Shown: piece after piece, positions 35,101 to 44,400 of the stretch
How positions within the stretch are numbered: position 1 is the stretch's first letter
How the letters are laid out: every line of letters starts with the position of its first letter
Assembly: GCA_027575805.1 (NCBI GenBank)
Contig: JANBPU010000012.1
Span: forward strand, 1-64,000
Origin: Mycoemilia scoparia
Taxonomy: Eukaryota; Kickxellomycota; Kickxellomycetes; Kickxellales; Kickxellaceae
Reading direction: 5' to 3'
DNA length: 64,000 bases
Position numbers and translations under genes: made by a program
Notes under the pieces: model-generated
The model's input: only the letters and a program-made list of their open reading frames with translations
Told to the model about the DNA's origin: nothing
The model's database searches: none

Positions 35101-35376
35101 TGACTGGACCTGGAGCATGTCACCGAAAACCTTTTTTGGCTGGAAAAATGGCTGTGGTTGCTGGCGTTCAGCCGGAGTTTTTGTTCCCGCATTGTCTGAA
35201 CGTGAATGCAAAAATAGACCAGCCCGTTCGTCTAGGTCTTCGTCGTCCAAGTCGGTTACCTGGGTCAGCAGTGTTTTAGGCTCGTTTGGCTCAGGGTCTT
35301 TTTCATGATCAGCGATCTCTTTGGAGCCGTTGCCATTATTGTCGCTGTTTCTACGGTTGCTATTGGTAATGCTCAT
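32131..35376 (-). CDS. VAC7: Vac7-like vacuolar PI(3,5)P2 regulator
   Basis: Vac7 is a vacuolar membrane protein that activates the Fab1 PI3P 5-kinase and controls vacuole size. Intronless, 1081 residues. Residues 1-780 are disordered and low-complexity, rich in Ser, Asn, Pro, Gly and Gln, including about 18 consecutive Gln (residues about 352-369) and RS-type charged patches. A single transmembrane segment (about 797-820, GVFITIFMLCITFVMMLMYHF) follows basic residues. After it comes a lumenal LEA2-like beta domain: VKATRLSDILATDKELIFNL, then VRATNRNIRDVIIERSSLSVF, as in Vac7. The distal part has an Asn/Asp/Gly-rich insertion. The topology and the post-membrane motif decide the call. The low-complexity half is expected to vary strongly. 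Confidence 0.8.
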   Translation of the reverse strand: MSITNSNRRNSDNNGNGSKEIADHEKDPEPNEPKTLLTQVTDLDDEDLDERAGLFLHSRSDNAGTKTPAERQQPQPFFQPKKVFGDMLQVQSMVGRQELEESTSYNDDNGKKPDNNQQNHPPPQSQSQPPFLSSSKSETDKLSSTELRTMTKSSAVTLDSGLTSPPTLKPLPPSIVHAVSNTISTPSNSEPEKSVNDTAAASGATTTSAKTKARPASDSVNSNPPNPNYNATKLNGAADTSTAAPNSAAKNGGGPSSLSLAETSQVNQTPKDPEPKAKSAVEETNAALGNSDAASVRSSIQQRQRDDGLGGVVDTDKSTVQTVIAEKTGYFDEPVVASDSLSNENGPKFNKSQQQQQQQQQQQQQQQQPPPPQTAPLAATPLSQSQQQRPTPRSVSSPRIPNVVIEDPGPTPQKTPSESNNDDNSNAGGNSTINSVKSSVPTPSALAMQRMFQQRPKSSFYSDSPSEGDVASLVKSRSKSKLRIFGSDRPRSVADYSSNTDTNNDGRYISDNSKSERRTMVSRLRGRENGAGGGGDGRGGSRGSRRSIMISRVGGAEGDEDNEDFIIRRSYHSTRKDQGLENINEENQGDASSITRPSAGEEFDGQSTTSYLDFAAARTSQPHGSYPQSPRRESTSSGQNTVIGGNNAHPNNGNLNGQSDIDFHQYQNSRIRKPSGRYHPQTLPLLQPRQHGHNHSMGWRRKSGRAPSSHMPPKDPSLRGPSSGDEYEDEFMDTTELRPRRSKPRTTGPNTPYAKSRRHVPIASQDPDNSDGSDDRQPLLFPQRRYTDSRRRKQNHIIRQVLYGVFITIFMLCITFVMMLMYHFTSIPLRDVKATRLSDILATDKELIFNLRVRATNRNIRDVIIERSSLSVFAASVNMNNTKPDDPEKPPPPDDGDGGNNNNTTPILHVLGPLGGGSGDGSGDKPNRTEPAIEIGTISVLTDPFRFRMGSLTTELTSTEMTEIKLDSTNSNVTGTKEWYDIITGVYDITVRGTLKYTLWQHKYDNWICVYQRVDPSTGKVISRISSKSDPKPVSGMGCDEKSDGGDGDDDDDTTTTNNHNNSGSNDEPLEFELVPKLIGV
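34273..34321 (-). repeat. CAA/CAG polyglutamine run in VAC7
   Basis: Interrupted CAA/CAG repeat coding for about 18 Gln on the minus strand. CAA blocks flank a central pure CAG tract. Confidence 0.9.
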
Positions 35377-35971
35377 CGATTATTTAGTTACAAGTACAAG
35401 TATATATATATATATATATATATGCGTGTGTTTGGTTGCTTGTTGCGAGAGCAGGGCTGTCTAAAAATAAATTGTTGAATTGAAGCCAAACAACAAATGT
35501 AAAGTACAAGCTGAAGGCATGCGAAAGTAAAATTGCCAGGAGCAATTTTAGCGAGCAAATTCAAAAGAATAGGGGTGGAATTCTAGACAAAAAACTAGGT
35601 ATGCCAAGAGAGGAGGAGGTGCTTTTGAAGGAAAGTAGAAAACAAAATAGGAGCAAGGCTTTGAAAATGCATTGTTTGTCTGAATATTTTCTAAGACAGA
35701 CTTGACAAATCTGATTGGATCCAAGATAGCAGCACTGTATTGGTTAGATGAGGCTGGTCGCTTTTATTTTAAATAGGCTTTCTGTCTATGATGGTGCTTG
35801 TATATTTTCTATGCCCAAAGAAGTCATCGGTGTGACCAATGCTGGCGGATAGCCAACAAGCAGCCCAGAAATCAGACATCTTTGTAACTAAAAAATGAAA
35901 ATAAATACAAATCTTTGGCAAGTTGAGCTGGGACACAGTAATAAAGGAAAACAAAGCACCATGTAGGCTTT
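35377..35971. other. Intergenic spacer with TA run
   Basis: Upstream of VAC7 and downstream of the mutarotase gene. It contains a TA run right upstream of the VAC7 start. No gene. Confidence 0.4.
35400..35423. repeat. (TA)n microsatellite
   Basis: About twelve TA units starting 24 bases upstream of the VAC7 start codon. Confidence 0.9.
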
Positions 35972-37172
35972 CTAGCTTGTGGTATCGAACTTGTAAATGG
36001 TTGTCTGGGCGTACAGCTGTCCAGGATAAAGCACGACCTGCTCTTTCCACTGCGGGATCTGAATGGCGTTGGGAAAGCGCGATGCCTCCAAGGCGAAGCC
36101 AGCATAGTTGCCATAGCTCTGGCCCTTTTTCCCAACCAAGCGAGGGCTGATCCAGTTACCCGTATAAAAGACAAACCCGGGCTCGTCTGTCTTCATGGTA
36201 ACCCGTATACCAGAAAGCGGCGACCATACGGACCCTACGTCAACCAGCTCGGCGTCGCCACTGGCTGCTTTGCATTGGGAATTAGACTTGCCTTCTGGCT
36301 TGATCACGAAGGTGTGGTCATACCCCCTTAAAGTATCCTTTGGGAAGCTGTCTATGTGTTCCCCGATCCTCTGTGGCGTGGTGAAATCTAGCTCTGGTTT
36401 GTTTTTGACCGAATCGACACCCCCGTTCGGGACAAGCATCGCATTTGTCTGTAGATACTGGGATGAGTGGAAGTTTGCGACGTGGTCGAGGATGGTGGGC
36501 TCTTCTAGCCCGGATAAAGAAAAGTAGACATGGTTTGTCAGGCTGATGATGGTTGGGCTCCCGTCCAGGACACGGCCTTCGTATTCCAGCTTGAGCTCGG
36601 CATCGTCGGTCACAGTGTACACAACAGACGTTTCGAGTGTTGAGGGGTAGCCCTCCTCGCCGTCTTTTGATTCAAGATGGAGCTGCACCGATGGGGGATC
36701 TTGGCTCCTGATTTTGGCCCTCCAGAGCTTCTTGTCAAACCCAACCTTGCCCCCGTGAAGGCAGACTTTTCCGGGCTTCGTTTCTGGAAGCTGGCAGCGG
36801 CGTGCTTCGATTGCGATATCATCGCACGGCTGGATCCTACAAAGCAAAGGGCGCAGAGATACATGTGGCTATCACTCGGCTATTGCCTGGATCATGCTGC
36901 TCGGCAGTGTCTAAAGCATACCTTCCAGCCGTGCGGCCGACCACAGCGCCAAAGTAGGGGTCATCGATGTTCCCAATCGAGTGTATCAGGTCTTCATAGC
37001 TATCGAACCCCAGACACACGTCTCGGACATTCCCATTCTTATCGTTGACAAAGATGTTGACAATACGCGCGCCATATGAAGCAATACATACCTTCATGCA
37101 CGCATTAGTGTTATCCAGGGTCAGCAGGTCGACAGACCCGTCCTTTGAATAGGCTTGGCATGATACTGGCAT
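35972..37172 (-). CDS. GALM: Aldose 1-epimerase (galactose mutarotase)
   Basis: Interconverts alpha and beta anomers of hexoses, feeding the Leloir pathway. Exon 1 is 36922-37172 (ending VVGRTAG) and exon 2 is 35972-36836; they join in frame to 371 residues. Reading straight through the 85-base intron would stop early. Active-site landmarks are present: VCLHGG with the first His, LTNHVYFSLSG with the second, RGYDHTFVI with the Asp, and FALEASRFPNA with the catalytic Glu. The stretch YALDTAEQHDPG that follows exon 1 in the genome belongs to the intron. It is a stand-alone enzyme, not fused to UDP-galactose epimerase as in yeast Gal10. The start at 37172 is the first Met of the open frame. Confidence 0.9.
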
Positions 37173-37566
37173 GATTGCTCAAACAGGAAAACAAAATAGA
37201 GATGCGCGATCAGATTAGATAGCTGTTTGTGACGGGGTTTGTGCTTCTGCTATCGGCATCACAGCCGTCGTATGTTGTCGTAGCCGCCACCAAAGGCGCA
37301 GAGTTCAAAATACATGGCGTTGGGAATGGTGTTTAGGAGATTATGGCAGATCTGGCGTGGCAGTATTGCTGCACAGTCATGGCAGCAGCAACAATGCGGC
37401 AAAGCAATTGGGGAGCCCGCAGGTTCCAGGCCCGTGACGTCACCGAAGATCATGACTTTGATCCTGAAAAGGTTGTCCATAAGTCTCGTATCGTCACGTA
37501 GCAACCATAAGTATTGGGGGCTGGCCACATGGCCTGCTTTATGCATTTTGAATTTAGTTTGTAATC
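37173..37566. promoter_or_regulatory. Divergent promoter with CRE
   Basis: A 394-bp spacer between the divergent mutarotase and deaminase genes. It contains a palindromic TGACGTCA element. No gene seen. Confidence 0.45.
37435..37442. promoter_or_regulatory. CRE/ATF site TGACGTCA
   Basis: A perfect 8-bp CRE palindrome, 125 bases upstream of the deaminase start and 263 bases upstream of the mutarotase start. ATF/CREB bZIP proteins, a member of which is encoded at 27295-28431, bind this sequence. Actual use is inferred. Confidence 0.5.
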
Positions 37567-38146
37567 ATGGATCCCAAGTGTTACGTGAAGAGCGGCAAAG
37601 GTAGGCTGGAAGGGGTTGGCTGCAGTGATTAGGAAAATGCCTTATATGCATACTGACCGATACCTCATGGCCCTTGTTTGTATAGACCTGGAATTCATGC
37701 ATCTTGCCATCGAGCAGGCAAAGAAGTGCGTTCCAGTCGAAACAGCATACAATGTTGGTGCTGTCATAGCGGACACTGCTAACGGAGAGGTGCTCTCAGT
37801 TGGATATTCGCGCGAAATTCCAGGAAATACCCATGCGGAGCAGTGCGCGCTTGACAAGCTCTACAGCCAGGATAGATATTCTGCGGGAAACCTGCCCGAT
37901 ACTTTGGCTGTTTATACCACCATGGAGCCATGTTCCAAAAGGCTATCTGGAAACAAGCCCTGTGCCGAGAGGATACTCGAATCGGGGATCAAGCTGGTAT
38001 TCATCGCGGTCCTGGAGCCTGTCCACTTTGTAAATTGCAAAGGAAAGGGTATGCTTGAAGATTCTGGTATTAATGTCATCCATCTCAAGGAGCTTGAAGA
38101 GGAATGCAAGGCCCTGAACAGCCATATATTTCTTGGCCAGCGCTGA
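37567..38146 (+). CDS. RIB2: Riboflavin-pathway deaminase (RIB2/DRAP-deaminase-like)
   Basis: Zinc deaminase of the CDA fold. A 34-base first exon (37567-37600, MDPKCYVKSGK) joins at a TATAG acceptor to 37686-38146, giving 164 residues. Frame and phase agree exactly (GAC codon across the junction). Taking the long open frame alone would instead give a spurious N-terminus from intron sequence. Zinc motifs are HAEQCAL and TMEPCSKRLSGNKPC, the latter the extended PCSxRxSGNxPC form of the DRAP deaminase half of yeast Rib2, with EPVHFVNCKGKGMLEDSGINV after it. Unlike yeast Rib2 there is no pseudouridine-synthase part here. A CMP/dCMP-type deaminase of another pathway is a less likely alternative. 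Confidence 0.8.
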
Positions 38147-38520
38147 GTTTTGGGGAGCGCGTCTAGTCTAGCTTTATTGTTTGGCTAGAATTGTAGCTGT
38201 AGTGGTTTCCAACAATTTGCAAGTATCTGTGTTTCTGTCCAAAGGGGGCGGCCCCTTGGCGTTTGTGTTGTAACGCAGCTCGTCCGTCACTTTTTACAAA
38301 CGCCTTGCCCGTGCTGTGTGTAAGACTTTATAGCAGCCTGCCAGTTGTCAGTTGGCTTTTCTGGCAAAGAATTCTAAAATCAGAATCACGAACCATAACT
38401 ACTTTCTCCCTGTCTATTTCTGCTTTGCACCTTCATGTTTTGATCTTGCTTTTTACTTTTACTCAGCTTCGCTGCCAAGCTTAACCAACGAACAATAATA
38501 CCTTTCCTTCTTCAAATTAA
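38147..38520. other. Intergenic spacer
   Basis: Between the deaminase and VAMP7. The second half is pyrimidine-rich, as expected of a leader. No gene. Confidence 0.4.
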
Positions 38521-39878
38521 TGGCCACTTCTGGAATTTTATATTCTCTTGTTGCTAACCGTCCTGTTATTCTGGCTGAATATTCTCGGATTTCCGGTGAC
38601 TTTGAAAAAAGTATGCATTTTCACATTTCCCCTATCTGTTCCTTCAAGTAACAATGCAATTTTGAAGCGGTAAATTACGCGGACTAGACAATGTAACAAA
38701 ATGTGTTTTATGTTGTAGTCATTCAGGCCATTTTAGACAAAATTCCTCCCAATGATTCTAAGCTTACCTATGTATATGACGAGTAAGCTACAACCAACCT
38801 TTATTGTTCATTGTTGATACTATATCAAAGCCATTGAATCTAATATTGCGTCTTTATACTGCGGCAGGTACCTATTCCACTATATCTGCGAAAATGAGGT
38901 TGTGTATCTCTGCATGGCCGACAACAGGTTTGGTAAGTCAGCCTAGCCTTGTAGCCAACGCTACTACCACAACTGCTATTAGCGTTATTATTATTGTTAT
39001 AGCAGTTATTATGAACACTATATCACATTTTCCAAGGTTGCCATGTGCCACACAGTATTTAGCTGGTATTTTAACTATGTGAATAGGCCGGAGAATCCCA
39101 TTTGCATTCCTCGAAGATATAAAGAGAGAGTTTTTGCAGAAACATGGCGATAGGCTTTCCTCAAAGCTCCCAGCTTATGCGATGAGCTCGTTTGCAGACA
39201 CACTTGCTCATAAAATGGTAAATATATATCTCCTGCAAAAAGCAATAATAGTTGCCTTGTATATTATAAAGCGTTTTCCTGGGTGTTCCTGTGGGTGATA
39301 ATATTGTACTCACCCTCATGATGCGACTTGCTGCCATTAGCAATATTACTCTTCGAATCCCGAAGTCGATTCAATAGCCCAGGCCCGTGGGGAAATAGCC
39401 CAAGTTAAGGACGTTATGGTGCAAAATATTGGTAAGACCAATGAATTATATCCAATGCTCTTAATGTCAAATGCAAATGCGATTTACCAGATAATATTGA
39501 CACAATATGCGCTATATTTCATTTTTATGTCTGCAGAACGCGTATTGGAAAGGGGAGATCGGATCGAAATTCTTGTTGATAAAACCGATGCCCTGTCAAA
39601 CACCGCATTTGCATTCCAGAAGAGAAGCACTGCCCTGAGACGCACAATGTGGTGGAAAAACCAAAAGCTAATGGTGACGCTGGGGTTCTCTCTGTTTATA
39701 ATGTTCTATATTTTAATGTGTCTTGCATGCGGATTCCCCAGTAAGTAATCCAGCTTTTTTTACTATAGAGAATATAGAAATCTATGTTGCTTTTAATATT
39801 TTATAAACTAACTTTTGTTGTTAATCTCTTCTTCTCTGTGTAGCCTGGGGTCAATGCCGAAGTGGTCTGGATCCATAA
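38521..39878 (+). CDS. VAMP7: VAMP7-type longin R-SNARE
   Basis: Membrane-anchored SNARE for fusion at the late endosome/vacuole. Seven exons by my reading. Exon 1 starts MATSGILYSLVANRPVILAE, the longin domain, which continues over IPPNDSKLTYVYDE, YLFHYICENEVVYLCMADNR and RRIPFAFLEDIKREF. The SNARE motif follows (VDSIAQARGEIAQVKDVMVQ, NIERVLERGDRIEIL) with Arg as the zero-layer residue, then a transmembrane anchor (VTLGFSLFIMFYILMCLACG) and a short tail ending WGQCRSGLDP after the last intron. Only the fifth and sixth exons form an obvious open frame, so the gene is easy to miss. The longin domain plus C-terminal hydrophobic anchor, not a prenylation motif, separates it from Ykt6. Confidence 0.88.
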
Positions 39879-40303
39879 GTGCCTCTATCTGATCTGTTTT
39901 GTATTATTCTAGCAATCAATCCATCAATCATATGGTGGCAAGAGAGTTAGTTCCTTTATATATATCTCTCTCTTTTCTCGCATCCATCCAGCACATGAAA
40001 TACACACATATGGCCTGTTTTTGCCATCTTGGTCTGTCCTTTATCATCATAGTTTTCAATTAAACCTCTAAATATATGTATCAATTATCAGCACCATTTT
40101 CTGTGAGTTCTCAGTTTCTAATATGTGAAATTCTACATCCTAACTGCAACACTAGTAATTTTTATACTTAAGAGGGCAGATCTACAGGGATTGTGAACTC
40201 TAGTTGGAAGTATATTCAGAACAATTTAAAAGAGATTGTAGTGGTAGTAGTAATGTTGGCGGTGGTGGTGGTTGTGGCGATGTAATAAAATCAAGCTATA
40301 TCT
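39879..40303. other. Convergent intergenic spacer
   Basis: AT-rich spacer between the 3' ends of VAMP7 and MIC10, with a short GTGGTAGTAGTAAT stretch near 40240. No feature recognised. Confidence 0.4.
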
Positions 40304-40776
40304 TTATTTGTTGGTTGTTTTACTGGCAGATACTCCTAGCGTCTTGGCAGAATCAAAGATTCGCTGAGCATCGGCGTAGGCTGAGCCAACACCTGCACCA
40401 GTAAAGAAAGTGACTGGCCACATTCGTCCTATATTTTTTGGCAATTTAATGGTATTTTATGAGGTGCTTTATAATAACCAGCTAGCTAGCTAGTAAATTG
40501 ATAAACACAAAAATACATATATTGTTTACTTACGTTTAAAAAGAAGGACAGAGGATACAATACCAACCCCGAGACCAACACCAGTCTTTACAAGTAGATT
40601 GGCAACAGCTTGGTCCCACTATTAGAATCGAGTTATCAAAAATTAGGATATCATTTGTGAGTTATTTTTTGCTGTTGACAATCGGTTAGTCATTCAACCA
40701 TTTAAAATTGGCATTTGGCACTTGCCTTGTCGTTAACAATGTCTTCGCTGGGAACGCTCTTTTTTTCGGCAGACAT
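40304..40776 (-). CDS. MIC10: MICOS subunit Mic10
   Basis: Inner mitochondrial membrane protein that oligomerises and bends membrane at cristae junctions. Three small exons (40726-40776, 40534-40618, 40304-40428) give 86 residues. None is long enough to stand out as an open frame. The start MSAEKKSVPSEDIVNDK precedes WDQAVANLLVKTG, then the first glycine-rich helix VGLGVGIVSSVLLFKRR and the second MWPVTFFTGAGVGSAYADAQ. These GxGxG-type helices and the RR loop are diagnostic of Mic10. Intron 1 uses a GC donor (AAG/GCAAGT) and an AG acceptor; the frame fits only this choice. Confidence 0.9.
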
Positions 40777-41110
40777 GCTGTGTATATGTGTATGAGAATA
40801 TTATAATGCTCAAGACTCAAATCGTTAAGGAAAACCAAAAGGACATCCCCAAATTACCCTGGTATGCGACTTATCACTGCTGTTGCTGCTGATACAACTA
40901 AAACCATGAGTTTAGGTAATGCTGATTAGATTTTTAATGATCATGATAATTTTCCGATCACTACAGAGGGTTTTAGAATCTCAAATGCGTTTTAATAGCA
41001 ACATCGGCACATTGGCAGGATGTTGTTTAATATTAAATAACACCAGCTTTATTGAGAATAATTTATTGAAACTAATAATAATAATAGTAAAGAGGAGAAA
41101 TTTTGGAAAA
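40777..41110. other. Intergenic spacer
   Basis: MIC10 promoter side and METTL6 3' side, AT-rich, nothing seen. Confidence 0.35.
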
Positions 41111-42296
41111 TCATTCTGGTTTTTGGAATTTGGCTTGTAAAAACAGACGATCAAGCGAAATGTTTAGCTTGGCGTTGGTGGTTTGTCTCCGAACATAGTC
41201 GTTGTCTAGCTCAACAAGACCGCCATGGGCAACAAATAGCTCGTTTAGGAATTCCTTTGTAAAATAATAGGCTAAGGTTCCATCTTGTCGTACATATAGG
41301 CCTTCTTCGAGTTTGTGGCCAGGCTTGAAACGCAGCTGGGCAGCATCATATAAAGCATAATCACGGAAAAGGATCTTTCCGCCTGGTTTCAATACCTACG
41401 CACAATTTCAATTGTATATGTTAATATATTGCATCGACTTTTGATATTCGTAATTCGGAATGGACTATGTGGATGCGAATCGAAAGTGTTGTATTCTATA
41501 CCTTGCAAATATTAGTGACTGCATCCTTCATTTTTTCTGGGGGCAGGGCGGATAGTACAAAGATGGCTGATATCAGATCCACAGAATTTGGCTCGACAGA
41601 ATCCACAAGTTGATCTTTTGTTATGTCACAAACAAATGCATTACATCTGTTTGCATCGTATTTTTCATTTTGCTATCCATTGAAAATATTAAAATGTTGT
41701 AGAGATCAACGATAGTATATGATGAGTTAACTCCAGGATAATGATGTATCTAAAGAGATCAAAACCTCTTACCTTTACAAAATCGATTGCTCGTGGAGAA
41801 AAATCACACATGTTTGCATGAAGATTTGGGTTTGAATCTAAAAGTGGCCAGACAAAGTTGCCAACGCCACAGCCAATTTCAAGCAAGACAGCCTACAAAT
41901 ATTTGGATATATGTAAATATACATGGTAAATCCTTATATATATATATATATTATATGTTGCAAATTTGAATATAGAGAACATACTGGTTGGTTGTTATCA
42001 TTAGCTTTCTTTAGATCTTCAAATTCTCTCTCTGTCCAGTGACGGTCTCGGAAAAAATTTGTAGTATTGCGCTTATAAAACTTGTCCCTTGAAATTGATT
42101 TCATATGTATTTAGATTCGACTCTCAAATATCCATATTGATAGCCCTACACATGAACAAAATATATATCCAAGAAAGCGTTTTACTTACCAGTTCTTGTG
42201 GGCTTCTGCTTTGTATTTATCTTGCCAGAACTTCGAGATCAACTTGTTGTCCTGTGCTAGAATATCTTTGGCTCTTTCAATTGTTTGGGCATCCAT
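41111..42296 (-). CDS. METTL6: tRNA 3-methylcytidine methyltransferase, METTL6-like
   Basis: SAM-dependent enzyme that makes m3C at position 32 of tRNA (tRNA-Ser for METTL6). Five or so exons. The first reads MDAQTIERAKDILAQDNKLI, then SKFWQDKYKAEAHKNW; the second FYKRNTTNFFRDRHWTEREF. The SAM site is LEIGCGVGNFVWPLLDSN, followed by MCDFSPRAIDFVK, CDITKDQLVDSVEPNSVDLI and IFVLSALPPEKM. The last exon has KVLKPGGKILFRDYALYDAAQLRF, with YVRQDGTLAYYFTKEFL and the ending LDRLFLQAKFQKPE. The short N-terminus and this C-terminal end fit METTL6 better than METTL2/8 or Trm140, which carry extra N-terminal domains. Confidence 0.88.
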
Positions 42297-42821
42297 TTTC
42301 GTTAAAAGGAATGCGGCAATAATAAAGTGTTATTACAATAAATAAATAAATATAACCAGAGTGCGTTGAAAATAAAGGACAAGCTTCAAGTCCATGCATG
42401 CACACCGATTTGCATTCCAATTTTTTGCTTCTTTAATTTGTCCCTTCTTTTGCCAAGCCTTTTGATTTGATTCTTGATGTTTCCAAGAACGGATTTGATG
42501 CTGTGGGAATGTTTTGGATCAGATTAGGATGTAGTATGGTGCTTACGGTTGGTAGCGTGGTTTTAGCTGTGTGTGTGTTTGGTCTTGGCTTAAAGTGTTC
42601 TGCTACTTTCTAACTACTACGTTTCTATCCACATACATATTTACCCATTCCTACAAGACCATCGCCATCACAAGGAATTTCAATACCTTGGTTTTTTCAT
42701 TGTACTTTTGTTCGAACTCCAGAAATATACTAGACGAGCAACATATATTCTGAGCATTTAAAAACAAAACATTATCTAGCAAAGCATTTGGAATATTATT
42801 GTTATTGTTGTTATTATTATT
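42297..42821. promoter_or_regulatory. Divergent promoter, METTL6/UNC50
   Basis: A 525-bp spacer between divergent genes. No motif recognised and no coding sequence. Confidence 0.4.
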
Positions 42822-44089
42822 ATGACATACTCGATGTCAGGCGGAATTCCCAATGAATCTGTGCAATCGCATCCACACCAATCACAGCAACAAACACTAG
42901 GATACGTGCCAGTTCGCGGCAGGCGGCGAAATGGCCTACCACATTTCTTTCGAAGGCTGGCTAATTGGCGTGAAAATGACTTTGAATATGCCACATGGCA
43001 GCTGATATACCTGGTCGTTAGTCCAAAACGAGTGTGAGTGTTGATAATGAGAGTATATTCTGTGGCGATTGTTATAAAAGACCCTAAACGAATGTTTATC
43101 TGAATTCATCCTTTAGATATCGGAATATATATTATCACAAGCGTAAGCGTATTTATAATCAAAACAAAGGGGGTACTTTAGTAATTTATTCGAACCACGA
43201 ATACAATTCTACATTTGCATGACTGTTTCTAGAAACCAAGAATCAGTGGTCCAGAGATGATCCAGCCCTTTTAATCATCCAGCTTGCGGCTCTATTAGGT
43301 AAGGCACAGATCAAGATATTGAAATAGATGGCTATCATTCATTTATAAGTAATCCGGCAACGAGCAGATCAGCCTGACTATTTGGTGTGCCGCTCATACT
43401 TTTGAAATAGTTATTACCATGGCATACGGGTTGGTTCATGGCGCGGCCTTTGGAGGAATCATTAGAGCGATCTTTCAGCTGGTCATAGTAAACTACATTG
43501 TATTTGGAATAGCAGCAGCAACTGCCACATGGCAAGTATTGGAATGAAACGAACAACTCGCATCTTGGGTTTGGCGGTTACTGTATATATGCATACGTGC
43601 GTGTGGTCTAACAGCAGTCTAAACATCCCTTCTTTACTAGGTGGCTATCTAACCGCTTTCTACGGCACAGGAATCTGCATACAGTCGAACAGCGAGTCGA
43701 GTGGATGTATGCTTTTGATGTACACTGCAACTCGTTCTTTCCCTTCTTCCTGATAGTATATGTTCTACAGTTCTTTTTCCTCCCACTGCTCATGAAGGCG
43801 TCGTGGTTTGGCTTATTCTTTGGCAATTCGCTGTATTTTGCTGCAATGGCAGGCTATTCCTATATCACGTATCTTGGGTATCAAGGTAAGTTCTCAGCCC
43901 ATGTCTGTATACCAAAGTCCATCACGCTAACAGCTACAAGAAATCTAATTAACTGTGTTGTATATAGCACTCCCGTTCCTCCAAAACCAGGAAGTCTTTT
44001 TGTATCCATTCCCAATCTTGGCATTTTTGTATCTAGTGTCCCTTTTTGGCTTCAACATTAGCCAGCATGTAATAGACCTATACTTCTAG
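42822..44089 (+). CDS. GMH1: UNC-50/Gmh1 Golgi membrane protein
   Basis: Polytopic Golgi protein that interacts with Arf GEFs and in animals is needed for receptor trafficking. Six or so exons. The conserved core reads FFRRLANWRENDFEYATWQL, IYLVVSPKRVYRNIYYHKQT and NQWSRDDPALLIIQLAALL, then AYGLVHGAAFGGIIRAIFQL, WLSNRFLRHR, EWMYAFDVHCNSFFPFFLIV and the ending ALPFLQNQEVFLYPFPILAF. This matches UNC50 in order and spacing, with about five transmembrane helices. One intron (43532-43640) uses a GC donor (ATG/GCAAGT): only then does the frame run TATW-WLSN. The stop is at 44087-44089. Start chosen as the first ATG, giving an about 35-residue polar N-terminus. Confidence 0.88.
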
Positions 44090-44400
44090 TCATAGCCAAA
44101 CAAAACATTGTCCTTTATAAATATATATGTGTTGAAAAGAAGCACCTGTGGATGATTTGCTGCCACCCCTTTTTGGAAATGAGAGAGCAAAGCTGCTAGT
44201 AGATTTTTGTAACTGCTTTGACAGAAAAGACCCATATGAAGGCCCCATATCATGCATTATGTGGGCCACAACAACAGTGTTTTCAAAAACCATATGGTCT
44301 GGCTGTGCACTGTGATTCACCAAATAAACAAGCCCAACTTTGAGTCGCACAACTCTCTCTTTTTTGTTTCTCTATTTATTTGATTCTTGTATTTGCCACG
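44090..44400. other. Intergenic spacer
   Basis: Between two plus-strand genes. Terminator and promoter region with no distinct motif. Confidence 0.35.
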
